Shown: positions 16,794-25,494 of the stretch, in pieces
Layout of the letters: the number at the start of each line of letters is the position of its first letter
Position numbering within the stretch: the stretch's first letter is position 1
Assembly (NCBI GenBank): GCA_903881665.1
Contig: CAIRUC010000041.1
Coordinates: 1 to 35,063, forward strand
Length of the DNA: 35,063 nt
Direction: 5' to 3'
From: an uncultured Bacteroidota bacterium
Lineage (GTDB): Bacteria > Bacteroidota > Bacteroidia > AKYH767-A > OLB10
Notes under the pieces: generated by a model
The model's input: the letters and a program-made list of their open reading frames with translations, nothing else
Database searches by the model: none
What the model was told of the DNA's origin: nothing
Program-made: the position numbers and the translations under genes

Positions 16794-16912
16794 TAAAATT
16801 GCATTCTAAGATAACGTTCGCTATCACTGTTTGCCGGAATTTTAAAGTCGTAGTATACTTAGGTATAAACGGAAATTAAAAGGACAATAAACAGAAGAAT
16901 CCGAAGCCTATT

Positions 16913-17644
16913 TTAGGCGCACTGAAGATACTTGAGCATTTCAGCTCGCACCATCTCTTTTAAACGAGGCACATCTTCTTCTGACATACCCACAGTAGAA
17001 ATAGGCTTGCTCCAGCTGCCATACAATGTCCCTGGCGACATACTAAGTAGTTGCTTAGGTGAGTGCAAATGATGCGCGTTCTTTAATGTAAGAACCGCCA
17101 TTGGTACTTGCGCTGCTATTGCTAAACGAAAAGCTCCATCTTTAAATTCAAGTAATGGTTCTCCTGTGGTGTTTCTAGTTCCTTCGGGAGCAAGAAATAC
17201 TGAGATGCCACTGTCGATGGTGTTTTTCATTTTCTCAATACTCTTATATCGATCTGCTCGGTCTCCTCTGTTTACGGTGATATATAAGTTATTTATCACA
17301 TACCCTAATAAAGGTACTTTAGCCAGTTCTGCTTTCGCTAAAAATCGAAAAGTATTACTGCACGAAGCTGCATATGCTGGTATGTCCAGCATCGAAAGAT
17401 GATTCGCTACGAATACATATTTTGTATTAGGATCAATAAAAGATTTGTTCTCTATTTTACATCTGATAAAAAAGAATGTGAAAATCAAATGCGCCCAAAA
17501 CTTGGAGAGCATATGCGCCACATGAGGTGCTTTTTCTTTAGGCCAAAGATTGAAGATAATGAAATAACAGGGAATGACTATAATAAAGGTGGCCAAAAAG
17601 GCGATAATGCAATAAACTGCAAAGATGGCACGGAAGATTTTCAT
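16913..17644 (-). CDS. plsC: 1-acyl-sn-glycerol-3-phosphate acyltransferase (PlsC family)
   Basis: A 243-residue membrane-associated acyltransferase. The catalytic H(X4)D is NHLSMLD (H82, D87), and the phosphate-binding block is APEGTRN (E154-R157), followed by FKDGAFRLAIAAQVPMAVLTL. One or two N-terminal membrane segments (~8-32 and ~50-60) are present. It transfers an acyl chain to lysophosphatidic acid to make phosphatidic acid. The family also includes related acyltransferases (for ornithine lipids and others), so substrate is inferred. The SDR gene lies just 20 bases upstream on the same strand and is probably cotranscribed, which fits lipid metabolism. A GCCTA/TAGGC palindrome overlaps the stop codon. 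Confidence 0.85.
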   Translation of the reverse strand: MKIFRAIFAVYCIIAFLATFIIVIPCYFIIFNLWPKEKAPHVAHMLSKFWAHLIFTFFFIRCKIENKSFIDPNTKYVFVANHLSMLDIPAYAASCSNTFRFLAKAELAKVPLLGYVINNLYITVNRGDRADRYKSIEKMKNTIDSGISVFLAPEGTRNTTGEPLLEFKDGAFRLAIAAQVPMAVLTLKNAHHLHSPKQLLSMSPGTLYGSWSKPISTVGMSEEDVPRLKEMVRAEMLKYLQCA

Positions 17645-17664
17645 AAGGTGTCAAGCAATATTTT

Positions 17665-18378
17665 TTAAGGGGTACTTAGCGCTACGGGAATAATTTTTCC
17701 GTTGAAATAGGTGTTGCCTTCAAGGGCGAACCGGGTAACATAATTCCCCATTTCGGCTGCCGTTAGCGGAGCCTCGTAGCCGGGGAATGCACGACTAAGC
17801 ATCTCTGTTTTTACGGCGCCCAAAGCTAAGCAATTAACTTTAATATTTGTTTGTGAAAATTCTTCCGCTAAACATTCAGTAAGTATTGATAGCGCACCCT
17901 TACTTGTTGAGTACGCCGATAATCCCGGAAACTTAACACTCCCTTGTATTCCGCCTATAGAACTGATGTGCACAATATGAGCCTTGTCGGCTTTTTTTAG
18001 TAGTGGCAATAATGCTTGCGTTAATAAAAATGGGGCTAATACATTTACCGAATAACATCCCTTTAACTCTTCTTCTGTAATGTCTTCGAATGGTTTGTTT
18101 ACAAGCTTTCCTGCATTGTGAATTAATATGTCGAGATGACTCAATTTTTTGATAACAGGATGATCAATAATTGTTTTATAGTCTGCCGTTTCGAGGTCAA
18201 ATACCAACGGAATGATAGGACCCTGACTTTTATTGCTAAGCTCTTGAAGTGCTTTTTCGTTGCGCGCCACTGCAATTACTGTTGTTCCAGGTTCGTTGGC
18301 CAACTGAAGCGCCGTTTCGTAACCGATGCCGTTACTGGCTCCGGTGATCAGAATTATTTTTCCTAGTGAATTATTCAT
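17665..18378 (-). CDS. short-chain dehydrogenase/reductase
   Basis: A 237-residue classical SDR with Rossmann fold. The cofactor motif TGASNGIG is at 12-19, HNAG at 87-90, and the catalytic set S139/S140, Y156 and K160 (YSTSK) is intact. The frame extends to a TTG at 18399 but the ATG at 18378 starts directly before the first beta strand (KIILITG), so it is preferred. Substrate is not predictable from sequence. Placement 20 bases before a PlsC-like acyltransferase suggests a lipid or fatty-acyl related role, but this is inference. Confidence 0.85.
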   Translation of the reverse strand: MNNSLGKIILITGASNGIGYETALQLANEPGTTVIAVARNEKALQELSNKSQGPIIPLVFDLETADYKTIIDHPVIKKLSHLDILIHNAGKLVNKPFEDITEEELKGCYSVNVLAPFLLTQALLPLLKKADKAHIVHISSIGGIQGSVKFPGLSAYSTSKGALSILTECLAEEFSQTNIKVNCLALGAVKTEMLSRAFPGYEAPLTAAEMGNYVTRFALEGNTYFNGKIIPVALSTP

Positions 18379-18410
18379 GATGCAAAGAAAAACAATCAAA
18401 TGGATTCCGT

Positions 18411-18418
18411 TATCTTTG
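18411..18418 (+). promoter_or_regulatory. -7 box (TATCTTTG) for the first beta-barrel-like gene
   Basis: Exact TAnnTTTG match in the short divergent gap between the SDR and the barrel gene. It lies after the ATG at 18400 and about 15 bases before the ATG at 18433, which supports the later start. No clear -33 TTG. Confidence 0.4.
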
Positions 18419-18432
18419 GAGTACGAAATATT

Positions 18433-18990
18433 ATGATGAAAAAATTAATGTTACTGTGGATTATTCTCTTTTCGGGAATATCTATGTCGTTTGCACAGGA
18501 TACTTTAGGTGTGTCGCATCCGTATAAGCCAACACCTTCGTTTATTGATCGCTTGTTTTATGGTGGCGACATTAGCCTTAATTTTGGTGATGTGACCTAT
18601 ATTTATTTAGCTCCAACAATAGGTTATAAAATTACGCCTAAGTTTGGTGTCGGCCTCGGACCTTCTTATAGTTATCTTAACGATAAAAGGTATATTAATA
18701 ATCACTATGAAACAAATACCTACGGAGGTAGAGTTTTCGCGCAGTATAGAGTTGTTGAACAGGCAATGCTTTATAGCGAGTATGAATTGGTGAATGCTGA
18801 AGTATATAACCTTCTGCAAACTAAATTAGTCAGAGTCAATATCGGTAGTTTGTTAGTGGGAGGAGGATATATCGCTCCCATTGGCGCTAATTCTAATTTC
18901 ACCATTATGGGTCTATGGAATGTAACCCCTAGTGAGTATAGTTTTTATGAAAATCCTATTATCCGCGCTGGATTTAATATTGGGTTTTGA
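18433..18990 (+). CDS. small outer-membrane beta-barrel-like protein, paralog 1
   Basis: About 185 residues: signal peptide (MMKKLMLLWIILFSGISMSF, cleaved after AQ), then alternating beta strands (YIYLAPTIGYKITPKFGVGL, GGRVFAQYRV, MLYSEYELVNAEVY) ending in AGFNIGF, a terminal phenylalanine typical of outer-membrane barrels. The strand count (roughly eight) suggests an OmpA/OmpW-sized barrel. The next gene encodes a clear paralog with the same blocks in the same order. An ATG at 18400 is in frame but would put charged residues before the signal and lies upstream of a -7 box, so 18433 is preferred. Function unknown. Confidence 0.75.
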   Translation: MMKKLMLLWIILFSGISMSFAQDTLGVSHPYKPTPSFIDRLFYGGDISLNFGDVTYIYLAPTIGYKITPKFGVGLGPSYSYLNDKRYINNHYETNTYGGRVFAQYRVVEQAMLYSEYELVNAEVYNLLQTKLVRVNIGSLLVGGGYIAPIGANSNFTIMGLWNVTPSEYSFYENPIIRAGFNIGF

Positions 18991-19047
18991 GTGTTTACTG
19001 AATGATTTAAAATAGTTACTTCTCTTAGGGAACTTATTGATTGCCTC

Positions 19048-19617
19048 ATGTCAATGATGAAAAAATTAGTATTGCTTTTAGTCCTTTCGTTTTTGTCGAT
19101 TTTTTCGGCTAGCGCTCAAGATTCGCTGGCGTATGTTGATGGCTTCGATAATCCTAAACTTGGTGCTTTGCTTTCGCATTTTTTTATTGGTGGTGATATT
19201 AGTGGAAGTGGCGGTGATGTCGATTATTTTTATTGCGCACCTACATTAGGCTATAAAATTGCCGATAATATGGGAGTAGGTGTAGGTCCTGTTTATACGT
19301 ATTTGCACGATGCCAGCATTCCACGAAAAGAATACACTACGAATGGCTATGGTGGAAGAGTTTTTGCGCAACAGCGCTTCTTCAGCTATACTTTGGTATA
19401 TGCCGAGTATGAAGTGATTAATGTGGATGTGTGGAATATTTTTCAAACGAACCTCAGCCGACATACTATCGGCAATGGCATGGCCGGCGTAGGGTATATC
19501 ACTCCGTTGTTTAATAAAATAAACTTTACCTTGATGGGGCTTTATGTTTTTGCTCCTAGTAAATATTCATATTACAACGCTATTATTGTGCGCGCAGGAT
19601 TAAATCTCGGGTTCTGA
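19048..19617 (+). CDS. small outer-membrane beta-barrel-like protein, paralog 2
   Basis: A 189-residue paralog of the preceding gene. Shared blocks include GGDIS...GDV-x-Y-x-Y-x-APT-x-GYKI, GVG-x-GP-x-Y-x-YL, YGGRVFAQ, Y-x-EYE-x-x-N-x-x-V, and C-terminal IIVRAGLNLGF. A signal peptide (KLVLLLVLSFLSIFSASAQ) precedes the barrel. In-frame ATGs at 19054 and 19057 are also possible starts. The 57-base gap to paralog 1 and same strand suggest cotranscription after a local duplication. It is convergent with mtgA, 16 bases away, with no strong terminator seen between them. No specific function can be assigned. Confidence 0.75.
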   Translation: MSMMKKLVLLLVLSFLSIFSASAQDSLAYVDGFDNPKLGALLSHFFIGGDISGSGGDVDYFYCAPTLGYKIADNMGVGVGPVYTYLHDASIPRKEYTTNGYGGRVFAQQRFFSYTLVYAEYEVINVDVWNIFQTNLSRHTIGNGMAGVGYITPLFNKINFTLMGLYVFAPSKYSYYNAIIVRAGLNLGF

Positions 19618-19633
19618 AAAAACTGCAGAAAAA

Positions 19634-20308
19634 TTAAAAATCTTTTAATTCAATATTGCGCATGTGATGTAAAATCCATGCTTTCTTTCTCGAGATATAA
19701 GGAGTAGGCTTCGCAGCCGACCATTTAATTGGGTTGGGAAGGATAGCTGCTATTAACGCACTTTGCTCACGAGTAAGTAGCGATGCAGGTTTGTGAAAAT
19801 AGTATTGTGCTGCTGCCTCTGCTCCATAAACTCCAGGTCCCATCTCTATTACATTTAAGTAGACTTCCATGATGCGTTCTTTACTCCAACATATTTCAAT
19901 AACGAAAGTAAAATACACTTCAAAACCTTTTCTGATCCAGCTGCGCGATGGCCATAAAAAAACATTCTTCGCTGTTTGCTGACTAATCGTAGAGGCTCCT
20001 TTTACTTTGCTGCCTTTGTGTTTTTGATTGTACTTCGCTGCTTTTTCTATCGCTTCAATGTCGAAGCCGAAATGGTCTTCAAATTTTTGATCTTCCGATG
20101 TTACTACAGCTAATGGTAATGATGAGTTAATCTCACTCAACGGTTTCCAGGTCTTGTCGATCTTGCCATCTTCCATCTCAAAATACCTGATCACCATCAA
20201 TGGAGTAGCCGGTATGGGTACCCAACGAAATAGGATAGCCGTAACAAAACTGAATACAACAAATCCTGCAACGCATAGGGCAATCGTTCGGATTATTTTC
20301 TTTAGCAT
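19634..20308 (-). CDS. mtgA: monofunctional peptidoglycan glycosyltransferase MtgA (GT51)
   Basis: A 224-residue GT51 enzyme that polymerises lipid II into glycan strands. It has an N-terminal membrane anchor (~6-28), and the GT51 motifs in order: SEDQKFEDHFGFD with catalytic E72, KGASTISQQTAKNVFLWPSR, RKGFEVYFTFVIE, KERIMEVYLNVIEMGPGVYG and EQSALIAAILPNP. No transpeptidase domain follows, so it is the monofunctional type rather than a class A penicillin-binding protein. It is located between two convergent neighbours with its own likely promoter (an imperfect TAATTTCG lies just before the ATG). Assignment is secure. Confidence 0.95.
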   Translation of the reverse strand: MLKKIIRTIALCVAGFVVFSFVTAILFRWVPIPATPLMVIRYFEMEDGKIDKTWKPLSEINSSLPLAVVTSEDQKFEDHFGFDIEAIEKAAKYNQKHKGSKVKGASTISQQTAKNVFLWPSRSWIRKGFEVYFTFVIEICWSKERIMEVYLNVIEMGPGVYGAEAAAQYYFHKPASLLTREQSALIAAILPNPIKWSAAKPTPYISRKKAWILHHMRNIELKDF

Positions 20309-20353
20309 TTGGCGAAATTATGGAATTGATGAATAGGGAGAGCGTTTCTTGGC

Positions 20354-20393
20354 GTAAAAGAAAAAAGTGAACTCTCTTTCAAAAGTTCACTTT
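20354..20393 (-). terminator. intrinsic terminator of purL
   Basis: A perfect ten-base-pair stem AAAGTGAACT (20364-20373) / AGTTCACTTT (20384-20393) with a ten-base loop. On the minus strand it is followed by TTTTTTCTTTT, and it sits about 20 bases after the purL stop. Textbook rho-independent shape. Confidence 0.85.
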
Positions 20394-20413
20394 CCTATTT
20401 TATTGTTTGATGC

Positions 20414-22651
20414 TTATGCTTCCATCATCTTTCCGATAGCATTGTCGTATGCTTCTTTGTATTCGATGATAGATCCGTATGCTTGATCGTCGATAATAAT
20501 ATCATCAGCTGTTACTTCTCCGAGGTTTACGAAGTCGACGTCGGTGTCGGCCATCATTTCAACAAATGCATCTAATTTTTCTGCGCTCACACTTACCGCT
20601 ACACGGCTTTGTGATTCGCCAAATAAGAATGCGTCTTTTCTGATTTCTTCGTCAGTTTCAATTCTGAATCCTAATCCATTTGGCATTCCTGATTCAAGTA
20701 ATGTGATGAATATTCCTCCGTCAGATACGTCGTGCGCACTTTCAATTAATCCGTCTTTGATTAATTGTTTTATCACTTGCTGTAATGCATACTCTTCTTC
20801 TAAATCCATGAATGGAGCAGGAGAGTTTTTCACTCCGTGGAACGAGTATAAATATTCTGATGAGTTAATGTCGTCGCGCGATGATCCTAACATGAAAATA
20901 ACATCACCTTCTTGTTTAAAGTTAAGGCTCATGCATTTTTTCTTATCAGGAATTATTCCCACCATTCCAATGGTTGGAGTAGGGAATACAGGCACTTCTC
21001 CTTGCTCGTTTTTCGATTGATTGTAGAAGCTTACATTTCCTCCCGTTACCGGAGTCTCAAAACGTAAACATGCAGCACTCATTCCTTTAATAGCATGAAC
21101 AAATTGCCAATATACTTCGGGGTTATAAGGATTTCCGAAATTCAAACAGTTGGTTACTGCCGATGGATGTCCGCCCGCACAAACAATATTTCTTGCTGCT
21201 TCCGCCACTGCAATCGCACAGCCTGCTTCTGCATCAGCATATACATAGCGTGAGTTACAATCAACCGTAAGCGCTAAGGCTTTCTTCGTATTTCGTACAT
21301 CTACAATCGCTGCATCTGCCGGAGCATTTGTTGTCATGTTGATAGTACCTACCATTGAGTCATACTGCGTATATACCCATTTTTTAGAGGCTATATTAGG
21401 ATGTGTTGTCAGGTGCATCATCACCACTTTCAAATCGCTAGGTTGTTTTACCGAATCAATTTTGAAGGCTTTGTTTTTAGCGATATATGCAGGTTCTGTA
21501 TATTCTCTATTGTAAATCGGAGCACCGCCACCTAATACCAACGATTCTGCAGGTACATCAGCTAATAGTTCTCCGTTCATCGTAAATCGTAATCGATCAC
21601 CTTCGGTTACTTCGCCAATCTGTTGGCAATTTAAATCCCATTTCTCGAAGATGGCTTCTACTTCTGCTTCACGTCCTTTTTCAACTACCACCAACATACG
21701 TTCTTGGCTTTCGCTTAATAAGATTTCCCATCCTTTCATATTTGCCTGACGAGTAGGTGCTTTTTCGAGGTAAATATTCATGCCATGCTTTCCTTTCGCC
21801 GACATTTCACTGGTAGAGCAGATAATGCCTGCTGCTCCCATATCTTGCATTCCGATAACAGCTCCGGTCTTAATTACTTCAAGCGAAGCTTCGAGGAGTA
21901 ACTTCTCCATAAAAGGGTCGCCTACTTGTACCGATGGAAGATCTTCATGTGAATCTTTATGTAAATCACCCGATGCAAATGTAGCACCGTGAATGCCGTC
22001 TTTGCCCGTTGCAGATCCCACAATATAAACGGGGTTGCCTACTCCATACGAAATCGCTGAGGCCGTTTCGCCTTCTTTCACAATTCCGACAGACATTGCA
22101 TTCACCAAAATATTTACGTTGAATGATTCATCGAAAAACACTTCACCGCCAACAGTAGGAATGCCGAATGCATTGCCGTAGTTGCCAATACCTTTTACAA
22201 CTCCTTTCATCAGCCATTTGGTACGAGCTAAGTCGGGATTTCCGAAGCGAAGTGAGTTTAATTGTGCTATAGGACGAGCTCCCATGGTAAAAATATCGCG
22301 GTTAATTCCGCCAACACCCGTTGCTGCCCCTTGGTAAGGTTCAATGGCAGAAGGGTGGTTGTGCGACTCAATTTTGAAGGCGCAAGCCAAGCCATCGCCA
22401 ATCGCCACTAATCCTGCATTTTCTTCTCCGGCCTTGGCTAACATATGTGGGCCGTCTTTAGGAAGGGTCTTTAACCACGCAATCGAATTTTTGTACGAGC
22501 AATGCTCCGACCACATCACCGAATAGATGCTGAGCTCGGTAAAATTGGGCGTTCTGCCCATAATTTGCTTGATTTTTTCGAATTCTTCAGGAAGTAAGCC
22601 TAATTTTTTCGCGGTTTCTACGTTGCTTAATTCTTCGGTGCTGGTAGTCAT
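20414..22651 (-). CDS. purL: phosphoribosylformylglycinamidine synthase subunit PurL
   Basis: A 745-residue small-type PurL, which converts FGAR to FGAM in purine synthesis using ammonia delivered by PurQ with PurS. Motifs include [64 protein letters not shown] and AHDVSDGGI. The glutaminase domain of the large single-chain PurL is absent, so separate PurS and PurQ are expected elsewhere. The frame continues to an ATG at 22684, but a TAACTTTG -7 box (22672-22679) lies between the two, so the ATG at 22651 ([10 protein letters not shown]) is preferred. A strong terminator follows. It is monocistronic here. Confidence 0.96.
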   Translation of the reverse strand: MTTSTEELSNVETAKKLGLLPEEFEKIKQIMGRTPNFTELSIYSVMWSEHCSYKNSIAWLKTLPKDGPHMLAKAGEENAGLVAIGDGLACAFKIESHNHPSAIEPYQGAATGVGGINRDIFTMGARPIAQLNSLRFGNPDLARTKWLMKGVVKGIGNYGNAFGIPTVGGEVFFDESFNVNILVNAMSVGIVKEGETASAISYGVGNPVYIVGSATGKDGIHGATFASGDLHKDSHEDLPSVQVGDPFMEKLLLEASLEVIKTGAVIGMQDMGAAGIICSTSEMSAKGKHGMNIYLEKAPTRQANMKGWEILLSESQERMLVVVEKGREAEVEAIFEKWDLNCQQIGEVTEGDRLRFTMNGELLADVPAESLVLGGGAPIYNREYTEPAYIAKNKAFKIDSVKQPSDLKVVMMHLTTHPNIASKKWVYTQYDSMVGTINMTTNAPADAAIVDVRNTKKALALTVDCNSRYVYADAEAGCAIAVAEAARNIVCAGGHPSAVTNCLNFGNPYNPEVYWQFVHAIKGMSAACLRFETPVTGGNVSFYNQSKNEQGEVPVFPTPTIGMVGIIPDKKKCMSLNFKQEGDVIFMLGSSRDDINSSEYLYSFHGVKNSPAPFMDLEEEYALQQVIKQLIKDGLIESAHDVSDGGIFITLLESGMPNGLGFRIETDEEIRKDAFLFGESQSRVAVSVSAEKLDAFVEMMADTDVDFVNLGEVTADDIIIDDQAYGSIIEYKEAYDNAIGKMMEA

Positions 22652-22671
22652 GGGAGCATTTATTTTCGCTA

Positions 22672-22679
22672 CAAAGTTA
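22672..22679 (-). promoter_or_regulatory. -7 box (TAACTTTG) for purL
   Basis: Exact TAnnTTTG match on the minus strand about 21-28 bases before the ATG at 22651. It decides between two in-frame ATGs, since transcription from it would miss the one at 22684. The -33 element is unclear. Confidence 0.4.
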
Positions 22680-22822
22680 ATCATCCCTCTACTATATAAG
22701 CCGATTTATAACGCCGATTAATCCCTATTTATTAAAAAAAACCGGTCGACTTGTTAGCAAAATGAGTGAAATATACTTGTAAAAGTTATTTCTCGTTTTT
22801 TAGGTAGGCTCAACAGATTTTT

Positions 22823-22830
22823 TAATTTTG
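22823..22830 (+). promoter_or_regulatory. possible -7 box (TAATTTTG) before the twin membrane-protein genes
   Basis: TAnnTTTG match only six bases before the ATG at 22837, so transcripts from it would be almost leaderless. AT-rich chance match is possible. Confidence 0.25.
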
Positions 22831-22836
22831 GCAGAT

Positions 22837-24147
22837 ATGCTCGAATTACTCCTTTCGATCGGCTATATGGCCTTTTTTATGTTCCTCATCGGGAAGATGA
22901 AAATTTTTCGAACTGAAGCTATTCCGAACCATACCTATAAGTTGCTCTTCTTAGTGAAGTTGGCTGCAGGGTTTTTCCTGTATTTGATTTATACACGTTA
23001 TTATCCCGATCGCAGTACTGCCGATATCTTTCGGTATTTCGACGATTCCGATATAATGTACCAATCGTTGTTTACGAAGCCTTACGATTTCTTCCGTATG
23101 TTAACCGGTTATCATGCCGCTGATCCCGATTTGAAACCGTATTACGATGCGATGCGCAATTGGTATAATACCGATATGATTTTTAATGATACACGAACCA
23201 TGATTCGCTTTAGCGCATTGATGAAGGTGTTCTCTATGCGTTTGTATTATCCGCATGCGGTACTCATGTGCTTCTTGTCGCTACTCGGATTAACAGGAAT
23301 TTATCGTTTGTTTATTTCGGCTCTGCCCGGCCGTGAGTTGGTGTTGATGGTGGCGGTATATTTAATGCCTTCTACGTTATTGTGGACGTCGGGATTGATT
23401 AAAGAAGCATTCTTGATGTTTGCTTTGGGCATGTTGTTTTATACAATTCAACAAATATTGGTGGAAAATAAAAGGAAAATCTTTTTGTATGTAAAAATGA
23501 TGCTGTTTTTGTATTGCTTGTTCCTTATTAAACCTTATATCATCTTTATGATGATACCGGGAGTAACCGCATGGTTAATGTTTACGTATTTCCCTAACCG
23601 TCGGTTGGTAGTGATGTTTTCAACTTATGCCGTTTATGCTGCTATCATGATTTTTTCAGCGGAGGTATTACTCGGACAGAAAATTCCGAATCTGCTTACT
23701 TCGAAACAAAATGAATTTTATTTTGTAGCTCAACGCGATCATGCTAATAGTGTTATTGCTATTCCTATTCTCGATGGGACATACCGCACGTTAATTAAAA
23801 GTGCTCCTCAAGCTTTTGTAAATGTATTGTTTCGACCTTCTATACTAGAAATTAAAAATCCTTTGATGTTGTTTGCCGCAGCCGAGAATTTCTTTTTGAT
23901 TCTACTAGTGCTTTTTGCTGCGATTACGGCAAGCAAAAATAAAATAAGTGAATTGCCAGATTTGTTTTTTATTGCTTTGTTTTTTTCTTCTGCTATATTT
24001 GTTCTCGCCGGATTGGTAACGCCTATTCTTGGTGCTATCGTAAGATATAAAGTGCCTGCTTATCCATTCTTCTTGTTTGTGGTAATCGCAGTGATTCCTC
24101 CTAGTAAAACTTTATTTAAAATAAAGTGGTTAATCAATAATAACTAA
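22837..24147 (+). CDS. polytopic membrane protein, paralog 1, possible GT-C-type or polymerase-like
   Basis: A 436-residue integral membrane protein with about ten or more hydrophobic segments, not assigned to a named family. Conserved with its downstream paralog are an acidic loop after the second helix (FRYFDDSDIMY, D69, D70, D72), FNDTRTMIRFSALM (117 onward), TSGLIKEAFLMF (SGLIKE at 185-190) and GAIVRYKVPAYPF near the C-terminus (R403, Y404). An acidic first periplasmic loop in a polytopic protein is reminiscent of lipid-linked-sugar GT-C glycosyltransferases, and the IVRY end recalls EpsG/Wzy polymerases. These are pattern similarities only. The frame opens at a TTG (22828) nine bases before the ATG, which is preferred. 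Seven bases separate it from paralog 2. Confidence 0.7.
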   Translation: MLELLLSIGYMAFFMFLIGKMKIFRTEAIPNHTYKLLFLVKLAAGFFLYLIYTRYYPDRSTADIFRYFDDSDIMYQSLFTKPYDFFRMLTGYHAADPDLKPYYDAMRNWYNTDMIFNDTRTMIRFSALMKVFSMRLYYPHAVLMCFLSLLGLTGIYRLFISALPGRELVLMVAVYLMPSTLLWTSGLIKEAFLMFALGMLFYTIQQILVENKRKIFLYVKMMLFLYCLFLIKPYIIFMMIPGVTAWLMFTYFPNRRLVVMFSTYAVYAAIMIFSAEVLLGQKIPNLLTSKQNEFYFVAQRDHANSVIAIPILDGTYRTLIKSAPQAFVNVLFRPSILEIKNPLMLFAAAENFFLILLVLFAAITASKNKISELPDLFFIALFFSSAIFVLAGLVTPILGAIVRYKVPAYPFFLFVVIAVIPPSKTLFKIKWLINNN

Positions 24148-24154
24148 TTTTAAG

Positions 24155-25447
24155 ATGGGATATGTAGTTGCTTTAATTTACTGTTTATTGTTTGTTCAGG
24201 CTATTAAAAAGTATGCAGCGTTGCAACCGCAAGGTCTTTCAACTAGAATCGCAACTTCTTATTTTGTTTTGAAGTGTGTAGTTGGATTAGGATTAGGGTT
24301 GATTTATAAAATACAATATGGCGCTGGTGATACCTTTGGGTTATTCGAAGATTCAGGTCGCTTGTTTGCTGTATTCTTTAATGAACCTAAAGAGTTTTTT
24401 AAAATATTTCTTGATTATCATTTGAGTAGTCCTGATACAGCTCGTAATGTAGCTGGCTTGCATTTGTGGTACGATAGCGGCTTCGATAATTATTATAATG
24501 ATTCACGAACTATTGTGAAAATTAATGCGCTACTCCGATTTATTTCTTTTGGTTATTATGAAGTGAATGTGGTGTTAATGAATTGCCTCTCGTATTTTGG
24601 ATTATTATGGATTTACAGTGTCTTTTTTAAAGATTTAACGATAAAGGGATGGAAGAGTGTTGTCATTCTTTCTGTTGGTTTTATTACTCCTTCTGTGTTG
24701 GTTTGGGGTTCTGGTTTGTTGAAAGAGCCTGTTGTGTTGTTTATGGTAGGATTGACGTTAAGACTCATCCAGCTTTCAACTGAAAATATGCGAATTCGTT
24801 ATTTTATATTTTTCCCGATAATCGTGTTGATGTTTCTATTGGTGAAAATGTATTTGTTTGCCCTTCTTGCGCCTGGTATTCTAGCTATTTTTCTGTCGAA
24901 ATATTCTAAAGCCGCTACACAAATTAAATTTATTTGTGTAGCTTATTTTTTAGCAATTTGTGCTATTACAATGTATGGAAATGCTAATGCTGATTATTAT
25001 TTACCTGGAATGTTATTTGGGAAACAGCTCAATGCATATCGTTTTGCCGTGTATATGAATGCTGGTTCGCTTGTCCATCCTATTGCATTTGCTCCCAACT
25101 GGATTAGCTTCTTGAAACATATTCCTGAAGGTGTATGGTTTTCTTTTGCGCGTCCTTATGTAAAGGAGTTGGTGCAGTGGTGGATGTTTCCTTTTTCGTT
25201 CGAAGCTTTTATTGTTATTTTATTATTTGTTGCAAATTTTTATGTTGATCGATGTAGATGTGTTTTTAATAACGCGTTTCATATTTATGGAATTATTGTA
25301 GCCATAGGATTGTTGCTGTTAATAGGTTATACGAATCCTGTGCTTGGAAATATTGTGCGTTATCGAATGGTGTCGATGTTGTTGCTCTCTGTTGTTGGCG
25401 CTGCAGCACTTCTTCGTTCATTGGAAAATACTTCTAAAGAAAATTAA
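24155..25447 (+). CDS. polytopic membrane protein, paralog 2, possible GT-C-type or polymerase-like
   Basis: A 430-residue paralog of the preceding gene with the same order of motifs: AGDTFGLFEDSGRLF (D59, E65, D66), YNDSRTIVKINALLRFIS (N115-T119), GSGLLKEPVVLFMVG (S186-E191) and GNIVRYRMVSML at the C-terminal end. About ten hydrophobic segments are visible. Overall similarity is modest outside these blocks, so the duplication is old. It follows paralog 1 by seven bases and is surely cotranscribed, suggesting a heteromeric complex or two related steps. No glycosyltransferase, flippase or polysaccharide gene is next to the pair, which is odd if they act in polysaccharide assembly. The permease begins 47 bases downstream. 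Confidence 0.7.
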   Translation: MGYVVALIYCLLFVQAIKKYAALQPQGLSTRIATSYFVLKCVVGLGLGLIYKIQYGAGDTFGLFEDSGRLFAVFFNEPKEFFKIFLDYHLSSPDTARNVAGLHLWYDSGFDNYYNDSRTIVKINALLRFISFGYYEVNVVLMNCLSYFGLLWIYSVFFKDLTIKGWKSVVILSVGFITPSVLVWGSGLLKEPVVLFMVGLTLRLIQLSTENMRIRYFIFFPIIVLMFLLVKMYLFALLAPGILAIFLSKYSKAATQIKFICVAYFLAICAITMYGNANADYYLPGMLFGKQLNAYRFAVYMNAGSLVHPIAFAPNWISFLKHIPEGVWFSFARPYVKELVQWWMFPFSFEAFIVILLFVANFYVDRCRCVFNNAFHIYGIIVAIGLLLLIGYTNPVLGNIVRYRMVSMLLLSVVGAAALLRSLENTSKEN

Positions 25448-25494
25448 CCGATAAGTGAGAAATAAATGTTTCTTTGTATTGCTATAATCGAATT

